This document shows, piece by piece, positions 44,380 through 53,354 of a stretch of DNA of 64,000 nucleotides; positions within the stretch are counted from its first letter, which is position 1; every line of letters begins with the position of its first letter. The notes below the pieces were generated by a model. It ran no database searches, was not told the DNA's origin, and saw only the letters and a program-made list of their open reading frames with translations. The position numbers were made by a program, and so were the translations under genes. This DNA is from Rhizobiales bacterium GAS188 (GTDB taxonomy: Bacteria > Pseudomonadota > Alphaproteobacteria > Rhizobiales > Beijerinckiaceae). The stretch is from positions 5,456,001-5,520,000 of the forward strand of contig FNSS01000001.1 of the NCBI GenBank assembly GCA_900104855.1. The letters run 5' to 3'.

Positions 44380-46707
44380 ATGCTCATCCGGAAGCTCTTG
44401 GCGATCCGCAAATCCGACAGAGAGCTTCCTCGCGAGATGCGGGAAGCGCTCGTCGATTCGCTGTTTGCGCCTTTCACCTCGCTGCTCACCGGAGCCCTCG
44501 CGGGCGGAGTGATCGGCGCTGCCGTGTCATGGCGCTCGCAGGATATCGGCATCGCCCTGTGCTCGGCTGCGGTGTTCCTGATCGGCGTCGCCCGGGTGAT
44601 CTCGGCGCGCATCTACCGCCGCCACCGCGAGGCGGGGCGCCTGGAGGCGCTGGGGCGCTGGGAGAAGATCTATGAATGCGGCGCCTGGGCCTTTTCCGGG
44701 ATGCTCGGCCTCATGTGTTTCGTCTCGGTGCTGCGCTCCTCGGACGCCTCCATCCATCTGGCGGTAGGCGCGACATCGATCGGTTATGCGGCCGGCATCA
44801 CCGGGCGCAATGCCGGGCGCCCGCTGATGGCCATCGCCCAGGTGACGCTGTCGGCCTTTCCCCTTGGGCTCGCCATGTTCCTTTACGGCGATGGCTTCCA
44901 TGTCGTGCTCGGCTGCGTCGTGGTGTTCTTCATCGTCGGCATGGCCGATATCACGCTCGCCATCCGCAAGGTCATCATCCAGGCGCTTGTCAACACCCGC
45001 GAGAAGGCGATGCTCGCCGTCAAATACGAAGAGCAGGCCAATCTCTTCGACGCGGCGCTGAACAACATGTCGCATGGGCTGTGCATGTTCGACCGCAACA
45101 AGAAGCTGCTCGTCTGGAACGAGCGCTTCCTCGAGCTGATGAGCTTTCCCCAAGGCAGCGTGAAGACCGGCGCCACGGCGCGCGAAATCCTGAGGCGCTG
45201 CCTCGATCCCATCGACCGGCCGAGCCTCAGCGCCAGGCGCCTCATGCTCGACATCCAGCGCAACCTCTTCAGGACCCCAGGCTCCGCCTATGAGATCACC
45301 TTGCCGGGGCGGCGCATCATCGCGTTGTCGCAGCGGCTCATGGCCGATGGCGGCTCGGTGGTGATTTTCGAGGACATCTCAGAGCGCAAGCGCGCCGAGG
45401 CGAAGCTCGCGCATATGGCCCAATATGACGAGCTGACCGGGCTGCCCAACCGCGACACGATCCATCAGCGCGTGCGCGAAGCGCTCGCCATGACGCGCCG
45501 CCGTGGGGCGCAGCTTGCTATTCATCTCATCGATCTCGACCGCTTCAAGGGCATCAACGATTCGCTCGGTCATCCGGTCGGCGATGGGTTGCTCAAGGCC
45601 GTCGGCATGCGTCTGCAGGATCTCGTCGGCACCGATATGGTCGCAAGGTTCGGAGGTGACGAGTTCGTGGTGCTGCAATCGCCCGTCTATGGGCGCATCG
45701 AGGCGACCGACCTTGCCCATCGCATGGCGAGCGCGCTTGCCATGCCCTTCGAGATCGGCGAGCACCAGATCCATATCGGCGGGTCGATCGGCGTGGCGAT
45801 GACGCCCGATGGCGGCCTCGAGGTCGACCAATTGGTCAAGCACGCCGATATGGCGATGTATGCCGCGAAGGCCGATGGCCGCGGCGATTTCCGCGTCTTC
45901 GAGCCCAGCATGGCCGCGGCCGCGCAGACGCGTCGCGCCCTCGAGATCGATCTGCGCGACGCCATCGCGCGCCGCGAATTGGCGCTCCGCTATCAGCCGC
46001 TCGTCAATCTGCAGACCGGACAGATATCGGGTTGCGAAGCCCTGCTGCGCTGGAACCATCCCGAGCGCGGGGAGATTCCGCCATCGGTGTTCATCCCGAT
46101 CGCCGAGGAGACGGGCCTGATCTCGAGCATCACCGAATGGGTGTTGCGGGAAGCCTGCGGCGAGGCCGCGCATTGGCCTTCCGGCACCAAGCTCGCCGTC
46201 AACCTGTCGCCCGTGCATTTCCGCGACTCCACTCTGCCGCTCATGGTCGGGGCGGCTCTTGGCCATTCGCACCTTGCGGCGGCACGGCTCGAATTGGAGA
46301 TCACCGAGACGGCGCTGCTGCGCAATACCGACGCCACCTTGTCGGTGCTCAATCAGCTGCGGCAGCTCGGCGTGAGCATGTCGCTCGACGATTTCGGCAC
46401 GGGCTATTCGTCGCTGAGCTATCTGCGCAAATTTCCCTTCCACAAGATCAAGATCGACGCCTCCTTCACCCAGGATCTCGATAGCGGCGAGGATTCGACC
46501 GCCATCATCCGCGCCATCGCCAGCATGGGCGCCAATCTCGGCATGACCATCGTGGCGGAGGGGATCGAGACCGAGACGCAGCTCGAGCGGGTGCGCAGCG
46601 AAGGCTGCACGGAAGGGCAGGGCTATCTGCTGGGCCGGCCCATGACCTCCGAGCAGATCCGCAGGCGGCTGGCGCTGGGGCCGGACGAGGCTTTGCTGGT
46701 CGCTTGA
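44380..46707 (+). CDS. membrane PAS-GGDEF-EAL cyclic di-GMP signalling protein
   Basis: The 775-residue protein has six hydrophobic segments (about 32-195), a PAS domain (about 225-345), a GGDEF domain (about 350-510) with intact GGDEF in ARFGGDEFVVL, and an EAL domain (about 530-770) with intact CEALLRW and DDFGTGYSSLSYL. The I-site position before GGDEF reads VGTD, not RxxD. Both synthesis and breakdown of cyclic di-GMP are possible. It is convergent with an RpfF-like gene 31 bp away, so it may be the partner receptor of a DSF-type signal. That link is inference. Confidence 0.93.
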   Translation: MLIRKLLAIRKSDRELPREMREALVDSLFAPFTSLLTGALAGGVIGAAVSWRSQDIGIALCSAAVFLIGVARVISARIYRRHREAGRLEALGRWEKIYECGAWAFSGMLGLMCFVSVLRSSDASIHLAVGATSIGYAAGITGRNAGRPLMAIAQVTLSAFPLGLAMFLYGDGFHVVLGCVVVFFIVGMADITLAIRKVIIQALVNTREKAMLAVKYEEQANLFDAALNNMSHGLCMFDRNKKLLVWNERFLELMSFPQGSVKTGATAREILRRCLDPIDRPSLSARRLMLDIQRNLFRTPGSAYEITLPGRRIIALSQRLMADGGSVVIFEDISERKRAEAKLAHMAQYDELTGLPNRDTIHQRVREALAMTRRRGAQLAIHLIDLDRFKGINDSLGHPVGDGLLKAVGMRLQDLVGTDMVARFGGDEFVVLQSPVYGRIEATDLAHRMASALAMPFEIGEHQIHIGGSIGVAMTPDGGLEVDQLVKHADMAMYAAKADGRGDFRVFEPSMAAAAQTRRALEIDLRDAIARRELALRYQPLVNLQTGQISGCEALLRWNHPERGEIPPSVFIPIAEETGLISSITEWVLREACGEAAHWPSGTKLAVNLSPVHFRDSTLPLMVGAALGHSHLAAARLELEITETALLRNTDATLSVLNQLRQLGVSMSLDDFGTGYSSLSYLRKFPFHKIKIDASFTQDLDSGEDSTAIIRAIASMGANLGMTIVAEGIETETQLERVRSEGCTEGQGYLLGRPMTSEQIRRRLALGPDEALLVA

Positions 46708-46738
46708 GCGTGGTCGCTCGAGGACCTGGCTCGAGCGC

Positions 46739-47710
46739 TTACTCGGCCGCGATGCGCGGGACCGAGCCGTCGAGGCGGTCCTGGGCCGAGGCCAGGCGCT
46801 GCATCATCTTGAGGTTCGGTTCGGGCAGGTCGAGCGCGGCATCGGCCCAGATCTCCACGATCCGCTCGAGCTCGGCGAGCGAGACCGGATTGATCTGCCG
46901 GCTGGCGCGATACATGCCGGTCAGGCCGCCATGGCGACGTTCGGTCCGTTCGATATAGGCGCGCACGGCCGCTTCCCCCTCGCCGGGCTTGGCGAGAACC
47001 TGCACCAATCCCATCTCGTGCAGCTCTTCGGCCGTGTAGTTGCGCCCGCTCATGATCATCTCCTCGGCGCGTGCCGTGCCGAGGCGCCGCGACAGCAGGC
47101 TCAAGGCGCCCATGCCCGGGAACAGGCCGAACAGCGTCTCGGGCAGGCCGAATTTGACGCCGCGCTCGGCCACCACCACGTTGAAGGACAGAACGGTCTC
47201 GAAGCCGCCGCCGAGGGCGTCGCCCTGGACCAGGCCGATGGTGATGATCGGCAGCTCGACCCCGGTGATGTTGCGGTGCAGGACGCGCACGCAGGCGCGG
47301 CCATAGTCGATGAGGCCTTGCCGGTCACCGTCGCGGATCTTCTCCACGAACAGGCCGAGATCGCCGCCGAGGCAAAACACGCCGGGGAAGCGCGAGCCGA
47401 GCACGAGATAGCGCAAGGCGTGCTCGCGTCCCGCGAACATCTCCTTCATGCCGTCTTGCACCGCCTGGAGATCCTCGAGAAGCCCCGGGTTGAAGCTCGG
47501 CCGTCCTTGCGGGCACATGAATGTCCATAACGTGCCGGCGCGCTCGTCCCATCGCACATCGACCTGACGAAGAGGGGCGAGCAGGGAGGGCAAGGCCCGG
47601 CTGTGACGCAGCACCGTGCGAGCGGGGCGTTCGCCGCCGCGGGGTCGCTGAGCTCCATGCCTCGTCGGCGCGAAGCCGTCCAGGGACAGCTGACTCATCG
47701 CCACGGCCAT
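46739..47710 (-). CDS. RpfF-like crotonase, probable diffusible signal factor (DSF) synthase
   Basis: The 323-residue crotonase-fold protein matches the RpfF pattern, not ordinary enoyl-CoA hydratases: FCLGGDLGLFVEKIRDGDR, a LIDYGRACVRVLH helix, LVQGDALGGGFETVLS, and GLPETLFGLFPGMGALSLLSRR. Glu171 and Glu191 have the 20-residue spacing of the catalytic Glu141/Glu161 of Xanthomonas RpfF. Such enzymes release cis-2-unsaturated fatty acid signals from acyl-ACP. ATG 47710 was chosen; ATG 47698 is possible and neither has a strong ribosome site. Confidence 0.82.
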   Translation of the reverse strand: MAVAMSQLSLDGFAPTRHGAQRPRGGERPARTVLRHSRALPSLLAPLRQVDVRWDERAGTLWTFMCPQGRPSFNPGLLEDLQAVQDGMKEMFAGREHALRYLVLGSRFPGVFCLGGDLGLFVEKIRDGDRQGLIDYGRACVRVLHRNITGVELPIITIGLVQGDALGGGFETVLSFNVVVAERGVKFGLPETLFGLFPGMGALSLLSRRLGTARAEEMIMSGRNYTAEELHEMGLVQVLAKPGEGEAAVRAYIERTERRHGGLTGMYRASRQINPVSLAELERIVEIWADAALDLPEPNLKMMQRLASAQDRLDGSVPRIAAE

Positions 47711-47842
47711 AATCGTTAACAATTCGTCAACGATAACGCAAAAATGCGATGGATGCCATCGTCGAATGGCGGTCGGCAGGCATGCGTGTTCGGCCGCGGT
47801 CAATATTGGCAGGGTAATGCCCTGAATACGCAGGTAAAATTA

Positions 47843-47861
47843 GTTAACCGAGCCGGTTAAC
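47843..47861. promoter_or_regulatory. GTTAACC inverted repeat between rpfF-like and PLP-enzyme genes
   Basis: GTTAACC, 5 bp, GGTTAAC is a perfect 7-bp inverted repeat in the divergent intergenic region. A related GTTAAC-N5-GTCAAC lies at 47715-47731, right at the RpfF-like start. Two similar sites with the same spacing suggest a regulator common to both genes (inference). Confidence 0.4.
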
Positions 47862-47984
47862 CATAACGCGATTTGCCAAGGCGGGGTCTTTTGCCTGTTG
47901 GCGGGCCTCCCTGGCCGCGATCTCGTCGAGGAGCATGCGTCGCCATTTGGCGTTATGCTGGGGGTCTCAGCAAAGGAGCCCATG

Positions 47985-49274
47985 ATGGCCAAGGACCGCA
48001 GCCACACTGACAAGATCGGCAACCACCAGCTCCATCCGCAGACCTTGATGCTCGGCTACGGCTATGATCCGGCCTTGTCGGAAGGCTCGGTGAAGCCGCC
48101 GATCTTCCTGACCTCGACCTTCGTCTTCCAGACCGCCGAGGACGGGCGCGATTTCTTCGACTATGTGTCGGGGCGCAAGACGGCACCCGCGGATGGCGGG
48201 GCGGGGCTCGTCTATTCGCGCTTCAACCACCCAAACAGCGAGATCGTCGAGGACCGGCTCGCCATCTATGAGCGCGCCGAGGCGGCGCTCGTCTTCTCCT
48301 CCGGCATGTCGGCGATCGCGACCACCATCCTGACCTATGCGCGGCCGAGCGATGTGATCTTGCACAGCCAGCCCCTCTATGGCGGCACCGAGACCTTGCT
48401 CGCCAAGACGCTCGGCAATTACGGGATGCTCGCCGAAGGCTTCGTCGACGGCATGGACGCGGCCGAGATCGACGCGGCGGCGAAGCGCGCCCTGCAGCGC
48501 GGCCGCGTCAGCCTCATCATGATCGAGACGCCGTCCAATCCCACCAACACGCTCGTCGATTTCAGCCTGGTCAAGCAGGCGGCCGACACGATCGAGACAG
48601 CCCAAGGGCACCGCCCGATCATCGTGTGCGACAACACCTTGCTCGGCCCCGTCTTCCAACACCCGCTGGAGCATGGCGTCGACGTTTCGGTCTACTCCCT
48701 GACCAAATATGTGGGCGGCCATTCCGACCTGATCGCCGGAGCCGCGATCGGCGCGCGCGACAAGATCCGGCCCATCCGCTTGTTGCGCGGCGCCATCGGT
48801 ACGCAGCTCGATCCGCATTCCTGCTGGATGCTCGGCCGCTCGCTCGAGACCTTGTCGCTGCGCATGCGGGAAGCCGGCCGCAATGCCGAGATCGTCGCGA
48901 ACTTCCTCAAGGGCCATCCGCGCGTCAAGCAAGTCCATGCCTTGAGCCTGCTGGTGCCGGAGAGCGCCGCCTGCAAGGTCTATCGAGCCCAATGCGAGGG
49001 CGGAGGCTCGACCTTCTCGATCGATGTCGAGGGCGGCCTCGAGGCAGCCTTCAGTGTGCTCAACGCGCTTAAGGTGTTCAAGCTCGCGGTGAGCCTCGGC
49101 GGGACGGAATCGCTCGCCTGCCATCCCGGCACCACGACGCATTCGGGCGTGCCGGCCGATCTGCGGGCCCGCACCGGCATCCATGACGGCACGATCCGCT
49201 TCAGCATCGGCATCGAGCATCCAGACGACCTGATCGCCGATCTCACCCAGGCCCTTGCGGCGATCGGCAGCTGA
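47985..49274 (+). CDS. cystathionine gamma-synthase / methionine gamma-lyase family PLP enzyme
   Basis: This 429-residue Cys/Met-metabolism PLP enzyme has [20 protein letters not shown] near 80-100, [13 protein letters not shown], the phosphate-tyrosine in [11 protein letters not shown], and the PLP lysine in [17 protein letters not shown] near 245. C-terminal [19 protein letters not shown] is typical. Family length is ~400; the extra length is an insert at 60-75 ([13 protein letters not shown]). It could make cystathionine or release methanethiol from methionine. ATG 47985 follows AAAGGAG. Confidence 0.88.
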   Translation: MAKDRSHTDKIGNHQLHPQTLMLGYGYDPALSEGSVKPPIFLTSTFVFQTAEDGRDFFDYVSGRKTAPADGGAGLVYSRFNHPNSEIVEDRLAIYERAEAALVFSSGMSAIATTILTYARPSDVILHSQPLYGGTETLLAKTLGNYGMLAEGFVDGMDAAEIDAAAKRALQRGRVSLIMIETPSNPTNTLVDFSLVKQAADTIETAQGHRPIIVCDNTLLGPVFQHPLEHGVDVSVYSLTKYVGGHSDLIAGAAIGARDKIRPIRLLRGAIGTQLDPHSCWMLGRSLETLSLRMREAGRNAEIVANFLKGHPRVKQVHALSLLVPESAACKVYRAQCEGGGSTFSIDVEGGLEAAFSVLNALKVFKLAVSLGGTESLACHPGTTTHSGVPADLRARTGIHDGTIRFSIGIEHPDDLIADLTQALAAIGS

Positions 49275-49311
49275 GGCGCCGGGCGAGCGAGAGATACAGG
49301 CGAGCTGCCGC

Positions 49312-49920
49312 ATGCAGGTGCTGATCGACGGCAAGCCGGTCGGGGCGATGACCGCGAAACAGGAAGCGAAGATCGCCTTGACCCGGGATCGTGGGCAGGT
49401 CTCGAGCCTCGTCCTGTCGGCAGGGGAGGCGACGCGAGCCCTGCAGAAATCCGCGCACTTGGTTGTCGGTGCGCTCGGCGGTCTAGCTGCCATCATAGTC
49501 GGCGCCTCGCTCTTTGCCGCGACGGAGCTGAACGGCGACGAAGCCTTGATCGTCTTCGCCACGGGCGTTGCGGTTGCGATCTTCATCGCCTGGCTACTGC
49601 GCTTCACGGTCCACAAGCAGCAGCGCATCTGGAAAGAGCGTCTCGGCGAAAGGCGCTTGTTCCTCCCTTCGGCCGGCACTGCGCTGCGCTTGGACGAGAC
49701 GAGCCTGACGATCGGCGAGCGTCAACTGGCCTGGCCGACGCTGGCGATCGACAGGCTCGAGCTGATGACCTGGCAAGCCCCGGAGGAGCCGGCCAGCTAC
49801 CGCGTCGAACGCCTGGTTCTCAAGACGGCTGGCGGCCTCGTCGCCCTCGATGCGGGGATGATCCAGAACGGCCCGGCCGTCCTCGACCTTGCTTATCGCC
49901 GCTTGCGGGTCGCGGCATGA
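49312..49920 (+). CDS. hypothetical membrane protein
   Basis: This 202-residue protein has two predicted transmembrane helices (about 50-70, VVGALGGLAAIIVGASLF, and 78-96, ALIVFATGVAVAIFIAWLL). They are followed by a soluble domain that looks like a PH-like or YcxB-like beta fold (GTALRLDETSLTIGERQLAWPTLAIDRLEL). No family is recognised with confidence. It lies 37 bp after the PLP enzyme on the same strand. The ATG 49312 start is tentative. Confidence 0.6.
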   Translation: MQVLIDGKPVGAMTAKQEAKIALTRDRGQVSSLVLSAGEATRALQKSAHLVVGALGGLAAIIVGASLFAATELNGDEALIVFATGVAVAIFIAWLLRFTVHKQQRIWKERLGERRLFLPSAGTALRLDETSLTIGERQLAWPTLAIDRLELMTWQAPEEPASYRVERLVLKTAGGLVALDAGMIQNGPAVLDLAYRRLRVAA

Positions 49921-49947
49921 TGGAAAGGCGCGCTCGGCGATCCGGCC

Positions 49948-51582
49948 TCAGACGAGACCGGCCGCGTAGCCGTCGCGCTGCGGGTCGGCGCCGCCTTCGA
50001 GCTCGCCGTCCCAGCAGGTGATGCCGTGCGGTGCCGCGAAGGGGAAGGTCAGCGGCGAGCGCCTCACTTCGTAACCCATGGCTTCGAGCGCTTTCTGCGT
50101 CGATCTCGGGATACGGTTCGAGATATCGATCGCGTCGGAGGTGGCGCTGAAGCGCGGCGCTGCGACCGCCTCCTGCATGGACATTCCCCAGTCGAGGACG
50201 TTGAGCAGCACCTGCAGCAGGGCGATGCCGATCCACGCCCCTCCCGGTGCGCCGAGCGTCATGACCGGCCTTTCGCCCTCGAAGACGATGGTCGGCGTCA
50301 TCGACGAGAAGCGCCGCTTGCCGGGCGCGATCGAGCCGGCGCGACCCGGCCGCGGATCATACCAGTTCATGGCGCCGTTGAGCACGAAGCCCGTGCCGGG
50401 CGGGATGACGCCCGACGGCACGCCATTGGTATGCGTCAGGGACACCACCATGCCGTCGCGGTCGATGCAGGAGACGGTGGTCGTGTCCTTGCTGTCGGAC
50501 GTGCCGCGCGGCAGAGGCGTCTTCTCGCAGCGCCTGATGCGCGCCGCGCTCTCCTCCGCATAGGCATCGGACAAAAGCTTGTCCAAAGGCGCCGGCACGA
50601 AATCGGGATCGCCGATATGGCGGTCCTTGTCGCGGCCGGCGATCTTCATGGCCTCGGCGACGACGCGGATATATTCGGCCCCGTTATGCGGCAGCGCCGT
50701 GAGCTCGAAGCGCTCGAGGATGCGCAGCATCTCGGCGATCAGGATGCCGCCGCCGGGCGGTGGCGTCGCGGCGATCAGGCGGCCGCGATAACCGATCTTG
50801 AGCGGCGCACGCTTCTGGATCTTGAAATTCGCCAGATCCTCGAACGTCAGCAGGCCGCCATGAGCGCGCATCTCCTCGGCGATGCTTCGTCCGATGTCGC
50901 CCGTATAGAAGCTCTCCGCCCCGTCGCGCGCGAGGCCGCGCAAAGTGTGCGCGAGATCTCGATTGCGCACCTCGTCGCCGACCCGCTTCGGCGTGCCGTC
51001 GGGGCGCAGATAGAGCTGCTTTCCGGCCTCGGTGAAGGCGAGCTTCTCGGCCATGGGCCGGCGCCCATAGGCGGTCTCGTTGAGCTGGAACATGTAGGCG
51101 ACATGCGGGCGCACCACCCAGCCATCCTGGGCGAAGCCGATGGCGGGCGAGAACAGCTCCGCCCAGGGCAATTTGCCGAATGCCGCATGCGCCTCGCCGA
51201 AGACGCGCATGATGCCGGGCGTCGTCACGGCCGCATGCCCCAATTCGTTGACGCCCCCTTTCAGCACATAGCCATAGCCGTCGCTGCATTCGCGCTCGAA
51301 GATCCCGGTCCACATCTCCGGCCGGCAAGCGGAAGGACAGGTCGAGAGCCCGTCGAGGACGAGATTCTGGCCCGATGCAGGGTCGAAGAGATGCAGGCTG
51401 CCGAGGCCGCCGACGCCGCACATCATCGGGTCGACGACGCCTTGAGTGAGGGCGCAGGCAATGACGGCATCGAGCGCGTTGCCGCCGGCCTCGAGCGCGC
51501 CGAGCCCGGCTTCCACGGCTTCAGGCTGCGGCGCGACGATCATCGCCCTGTAGGGTGGGCGCAGGCGTTTGGGCTTCGGCAT
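49948..51582 (-). CDS. gamma-glutamyltransferase family protein
   Basis: This 544-residue Ntn hydrolase has GGNALDAVIACALTQGVVDPMMCGVGG near residues 31-57 and the autocleavage/nucleophile threonine in SKDTTTVSCIDRDG near 362. The small subunit has NGAMNWYDPRPGRAGSIAPGKR and a typical TLGAPGGAWI. There is no obvious signal peptide, unlike periplasmic Ggt, so a cytosolic amidase or acylase role is possible. It is convergent with the membrane protein. Confidence 0.88.
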   Translation of the reverse strand: MPKPKRLRPPYRAMIVAPQPEAVEAGLGALEAGGNALDAVIACALTQGVVDPMMCGVGGLGSLHLFDPASGQNLVLDGLSTCPSACRPEMWTGIFERECSDGYGYVLKGGVNELGHAAVTTPGIMRVFGEAHAAFGKLPWAELFSPAIGFAQDGWVVRPHVAYMFQLNETAYGRRPMAEKLAFTEAGKQLYLRPDGTPKRVGDEVRNRDLAHTLRGLARDGAESFYTGDIGRSIAEEMRAHGGLLTFEDLANFKIQKRAPLKIGYRGRLIAATPPPGGGILIAEMLRILERFELTALPHNGAEYIRVVAEAMKIAGRDKDRHIGDPDFVPAPLDKLLSDAYAEESAARIRRCEKTPLPRGTSDSKDTTTVSCIDRDGMVVSLTHTNGVPSGVIPPGTGFVLNGAMNWYDPRPGRAGSIAPGKRRFSSMTPTIVFEGERPVMTLGAPGGAWIGIALLQVLLNVLDWGMSMQEAVAAPRFSATSDAIDISNRIPRSTQKALEAMGYEVRRSPLTFPFAAPHGITCWDGELEGGADPQRDGYAAGLV

Positions 51583-51610
51583 GAGGGGCTCCAGAGATGG
51601 GTGGAATTTG

Positions 51611-51661
51611 GAGATGGGCGGAGATTGGAGATGGACGGAGATTGGAGATGGACGGAGAGAT
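51611..51661. repeat. 17-bp tandem repeat, three units
   Basis: GAGATGG(G/A)CGGAGATTG is repeated at 51611-51627 and 51628-51644, with a partial third copy to 51661. The array begins 28 bp upstream of the gamma-glutamyltransferase start, in its promoter region. The rest of the 51583-51788 gap shows nothing. Confidence 0.85.
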
Positions 51662-51788
51662 TTCGGCGCACGCAGCTTCAGGCGTCAAGCGTGCTTGTCT
51701 CGACAACGCTATGAGCCGAACATAGCATCGAAAACAAATCATGAACAAACCGAAATCTGAGTGGGTCTCGTTCGCCCTTGCTTCCGCA

Positions 51789-52226
51789 TCAGTCTCCGCG
51801 GCGCTTGGTCTCCGACCCCAACCCTTCCTCACGCCGGCGCTTGCGGATGAACTCCACGCCGAAGGAGAGCTTCTTGCTGGTCGCGGCCTCCTCGTCGAGG
51901 ACGCGCCAGAACGGCGTGATCGCGCTCAAAGCTTCGCCGCGCTGATGCGCCTCGAAGGCGGCTTCCGCGACGACCCGCAGATGGAAGCCGGTCGTGATCG
52001 GGCAGGTCACCTCGGCGCCATTCTGCCGCGCCAGCTGCCGGCGCAAGCTCTTGACGTCCATGCCGGTCCCCTTGGGGATGGCGCGCATGAAAGCATCGAT
52101 GAGGCGTGGCGAAGGGACGAGCATGATCTCGCCCTTCTTCATGCCGGCGATGTCGATCGGCACCGGCTTGACCTCGGGCGGCCTCGCACTCTCGAGCTTG
52201 TCGGCCCAGCTCTTGGGCGCTCTCAT
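51789..52226 (-). CDS. conserved hypothetical protein coupled to AraC-GyrI regulator
   Basis: This 145-residue protein contains IPKGTGMDVKSLRRQLARQNGA, the segment EVTCPITTGFHLRVVAEAA, ITPFWRVLDEE, and a basic RKRRREEG end. The order of IPKG, LA-rich helix and PFWRV recalls the DNA-binding half of alkyltransferase-like proteins, but that is only a pattern resemblance. Its ATG overlaps the stop of the upstream regulator as ATGA, so translation is coupled. Function is not known. Confidence 0.65.
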   Translation of the reverse strand: MRAPKSWADKLESARPPEVKPVPIDIAGMKKGEIMLVPSPRLIDAFMRAIPKGTGMDVKSLRRQLARQNGAEVTCPITTGFHLRVVAEAAFEAHQRGEALSAITPFWRVLDEEAATSKKLSFGVEFIRKRRREEGLGSETKRRGD

Positions 52227-53098
52227 TGCGCGGCCTCAGGTTTGAGCGGCAGATAGATATCGGCTCTGAGCTCGGTCGGGGCGGTATTGCGCGGGCTGTT
52301 GAGATATTCCTCGAAGACCGGCGCATCGGCGGCTTCGCGTCCCGATCTCGTGAGCCATTCGCCGAAGAGCCATTGATAGGCGGGCTTCATATCCGCATAG
52401 GGGCCCTTATGCCTGAGCACCGCATAAGGGCCGCCCTCGATCCTGGCGACGCTCAGCGGCGGCTCGATCGTCGTCGATGCATCGACCACGATGCCGGCAC
52501 GCGAACGCAAGCGCGCCTCGGGCACGGCGGTCGGGTCGTCGAAATAGATGCCGATGAGCCGCATGCTCGGCGTTGCGAGACCGCGCGGACCGATGTGGCC
52601 GAACAGCCGATCGAAGGCCCGACCGATCTCCAGATAGGATCCGTCATGGTCGACCGCCGCGACATGCAGGGGCGGCACGGTCTTGATCTCGATCTCGTAC
52701 ATGATGGAGCTCTCCTCTTTCGTGTGGGGTTTGAAGCGGGTGTGGCTGCCCTGGCGGCGGAAGCGCCCGGGCGGCATGCCGAAGACGGAACGGAAGCTGC
52801 GGGTGAAAGCCGGCAGGCTGCCATAGCCGCTGCGCATGGCGATCTTGGCGATCGGCGTCTCGGTATGGGCGAGCTCCGCCGCGGCCCGCTGCAGGCGCAG
52901 CCGCTTCACGGCGTCGACGATCGTTTCGCCATAGACCGCGTGGTAGACGCGATGCCAATGATAGGGCGACAGGCAGGCGATCTCGGCGAGCTTCTGCAGA
53001 TCGAGCTCGTCGTCGAGATGATCATAGATATAAGCCGTCACTCGGCTCAGGCGGTCTTGGTAATCGGTGCGTGGCCCAGGCTTCGTCATGACATCCAT
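52223..53098 (-). CDS. AraC-family regulator with GyrI-like effector domain
   Basis: This 291-residue protein has two helix-turn-helix units (about 15-115, LQKLAEIACLSPYHWHRVYHAV and PIAKIAMRSGYGSLPAFTRSFRSVFG). A GyrI-like small-molecule-binding domain follows (about 133-290), starting YEIEIKTVPPLHVAAVDHDG and ending DIYLPLK. The architecture is that of the Rob/SoxS-like multidrug-sensing regulators. It is the first gene of a two-gene unit with the downstream hypothetical. Confidence 0.92.
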   Translation of the reverse strand: MDVMTKPGPRTDYQDRLSRVTAYIYDHLDDELDLQKLAEIACLSPYHWHRVYHAVYGETIVDAVKRLRLQRAAAELAHTETPIAKIAMRSGYGSLPAFTRSFRSVFGMPPGRFRRQGSHTRFKPHTKEESSIMYEIEIKTVPPLHVAAVDHDGSYLEIGRAFDRLFGHIGPRGLATPSMRLIGIYFDDPTAVPEARLRSRAGIVVDASTTIEPPLSVARIEGGPYAVLRHKGPYADMKPAYQWLFGEWLTRSGREAADAPVFEEYLNSPRNTAPTELRADIYLPLKPEAAQ

Positions 53099-53177
53099 TC
53101 GCGATCAATGTGAGGATGCGGTTAGCATAGGCCGAATTGACATTTCCTGCGGAGTTTGGGGGGCGCTCACGCGTCTT

Positions 53178-53332
53178 CCTTCTCCCGCCCTACGCGGGAG
53201 AAGGTGCCGAGCTCTTGCGAGGCGGATGAGGGGCGCAGAGTCTTTGCCTCAAGCTTTGGCGCTTCACCGACGCCCCTCATCCGCCCTCACTGCGTTCGGG
53301 CACCTTCTCCCGCCCCAAGAGGCGGGAGAAGG
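53178..53332. repeat. palindromic REP-like element
   Basis: The hairpins CCTTCTCCCGC/GCGGGAGAAGG (53178-53204) and CCTTCTCCCGCC/GGCGGGAGAAGG (53303-53332) enclose GAGGCGGATGAGGGGCGC and its near-inverse GCGCTTCACCGACGCCCCTCATCCGCC. It is the most symmetrical copy in the window and fills the 53099-53354 gap. Confidence 0.85.
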
Positions 53333-53354
53333 AGGCGCGCTCAAGCCGCCCGCG

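Noticed and set aside
44380-46707. inactive GGDEF or EAL domain
   Set aside because: Both GGDEF and EAL active-site motifs are intact; only the inhibitory I-site is missing.
47862-47984. possible SAM riboswitch before the Cys/Met PLP enzyme
   Set aside because: The conserved SAM-II core sequence and pseudoknot elements are not present.
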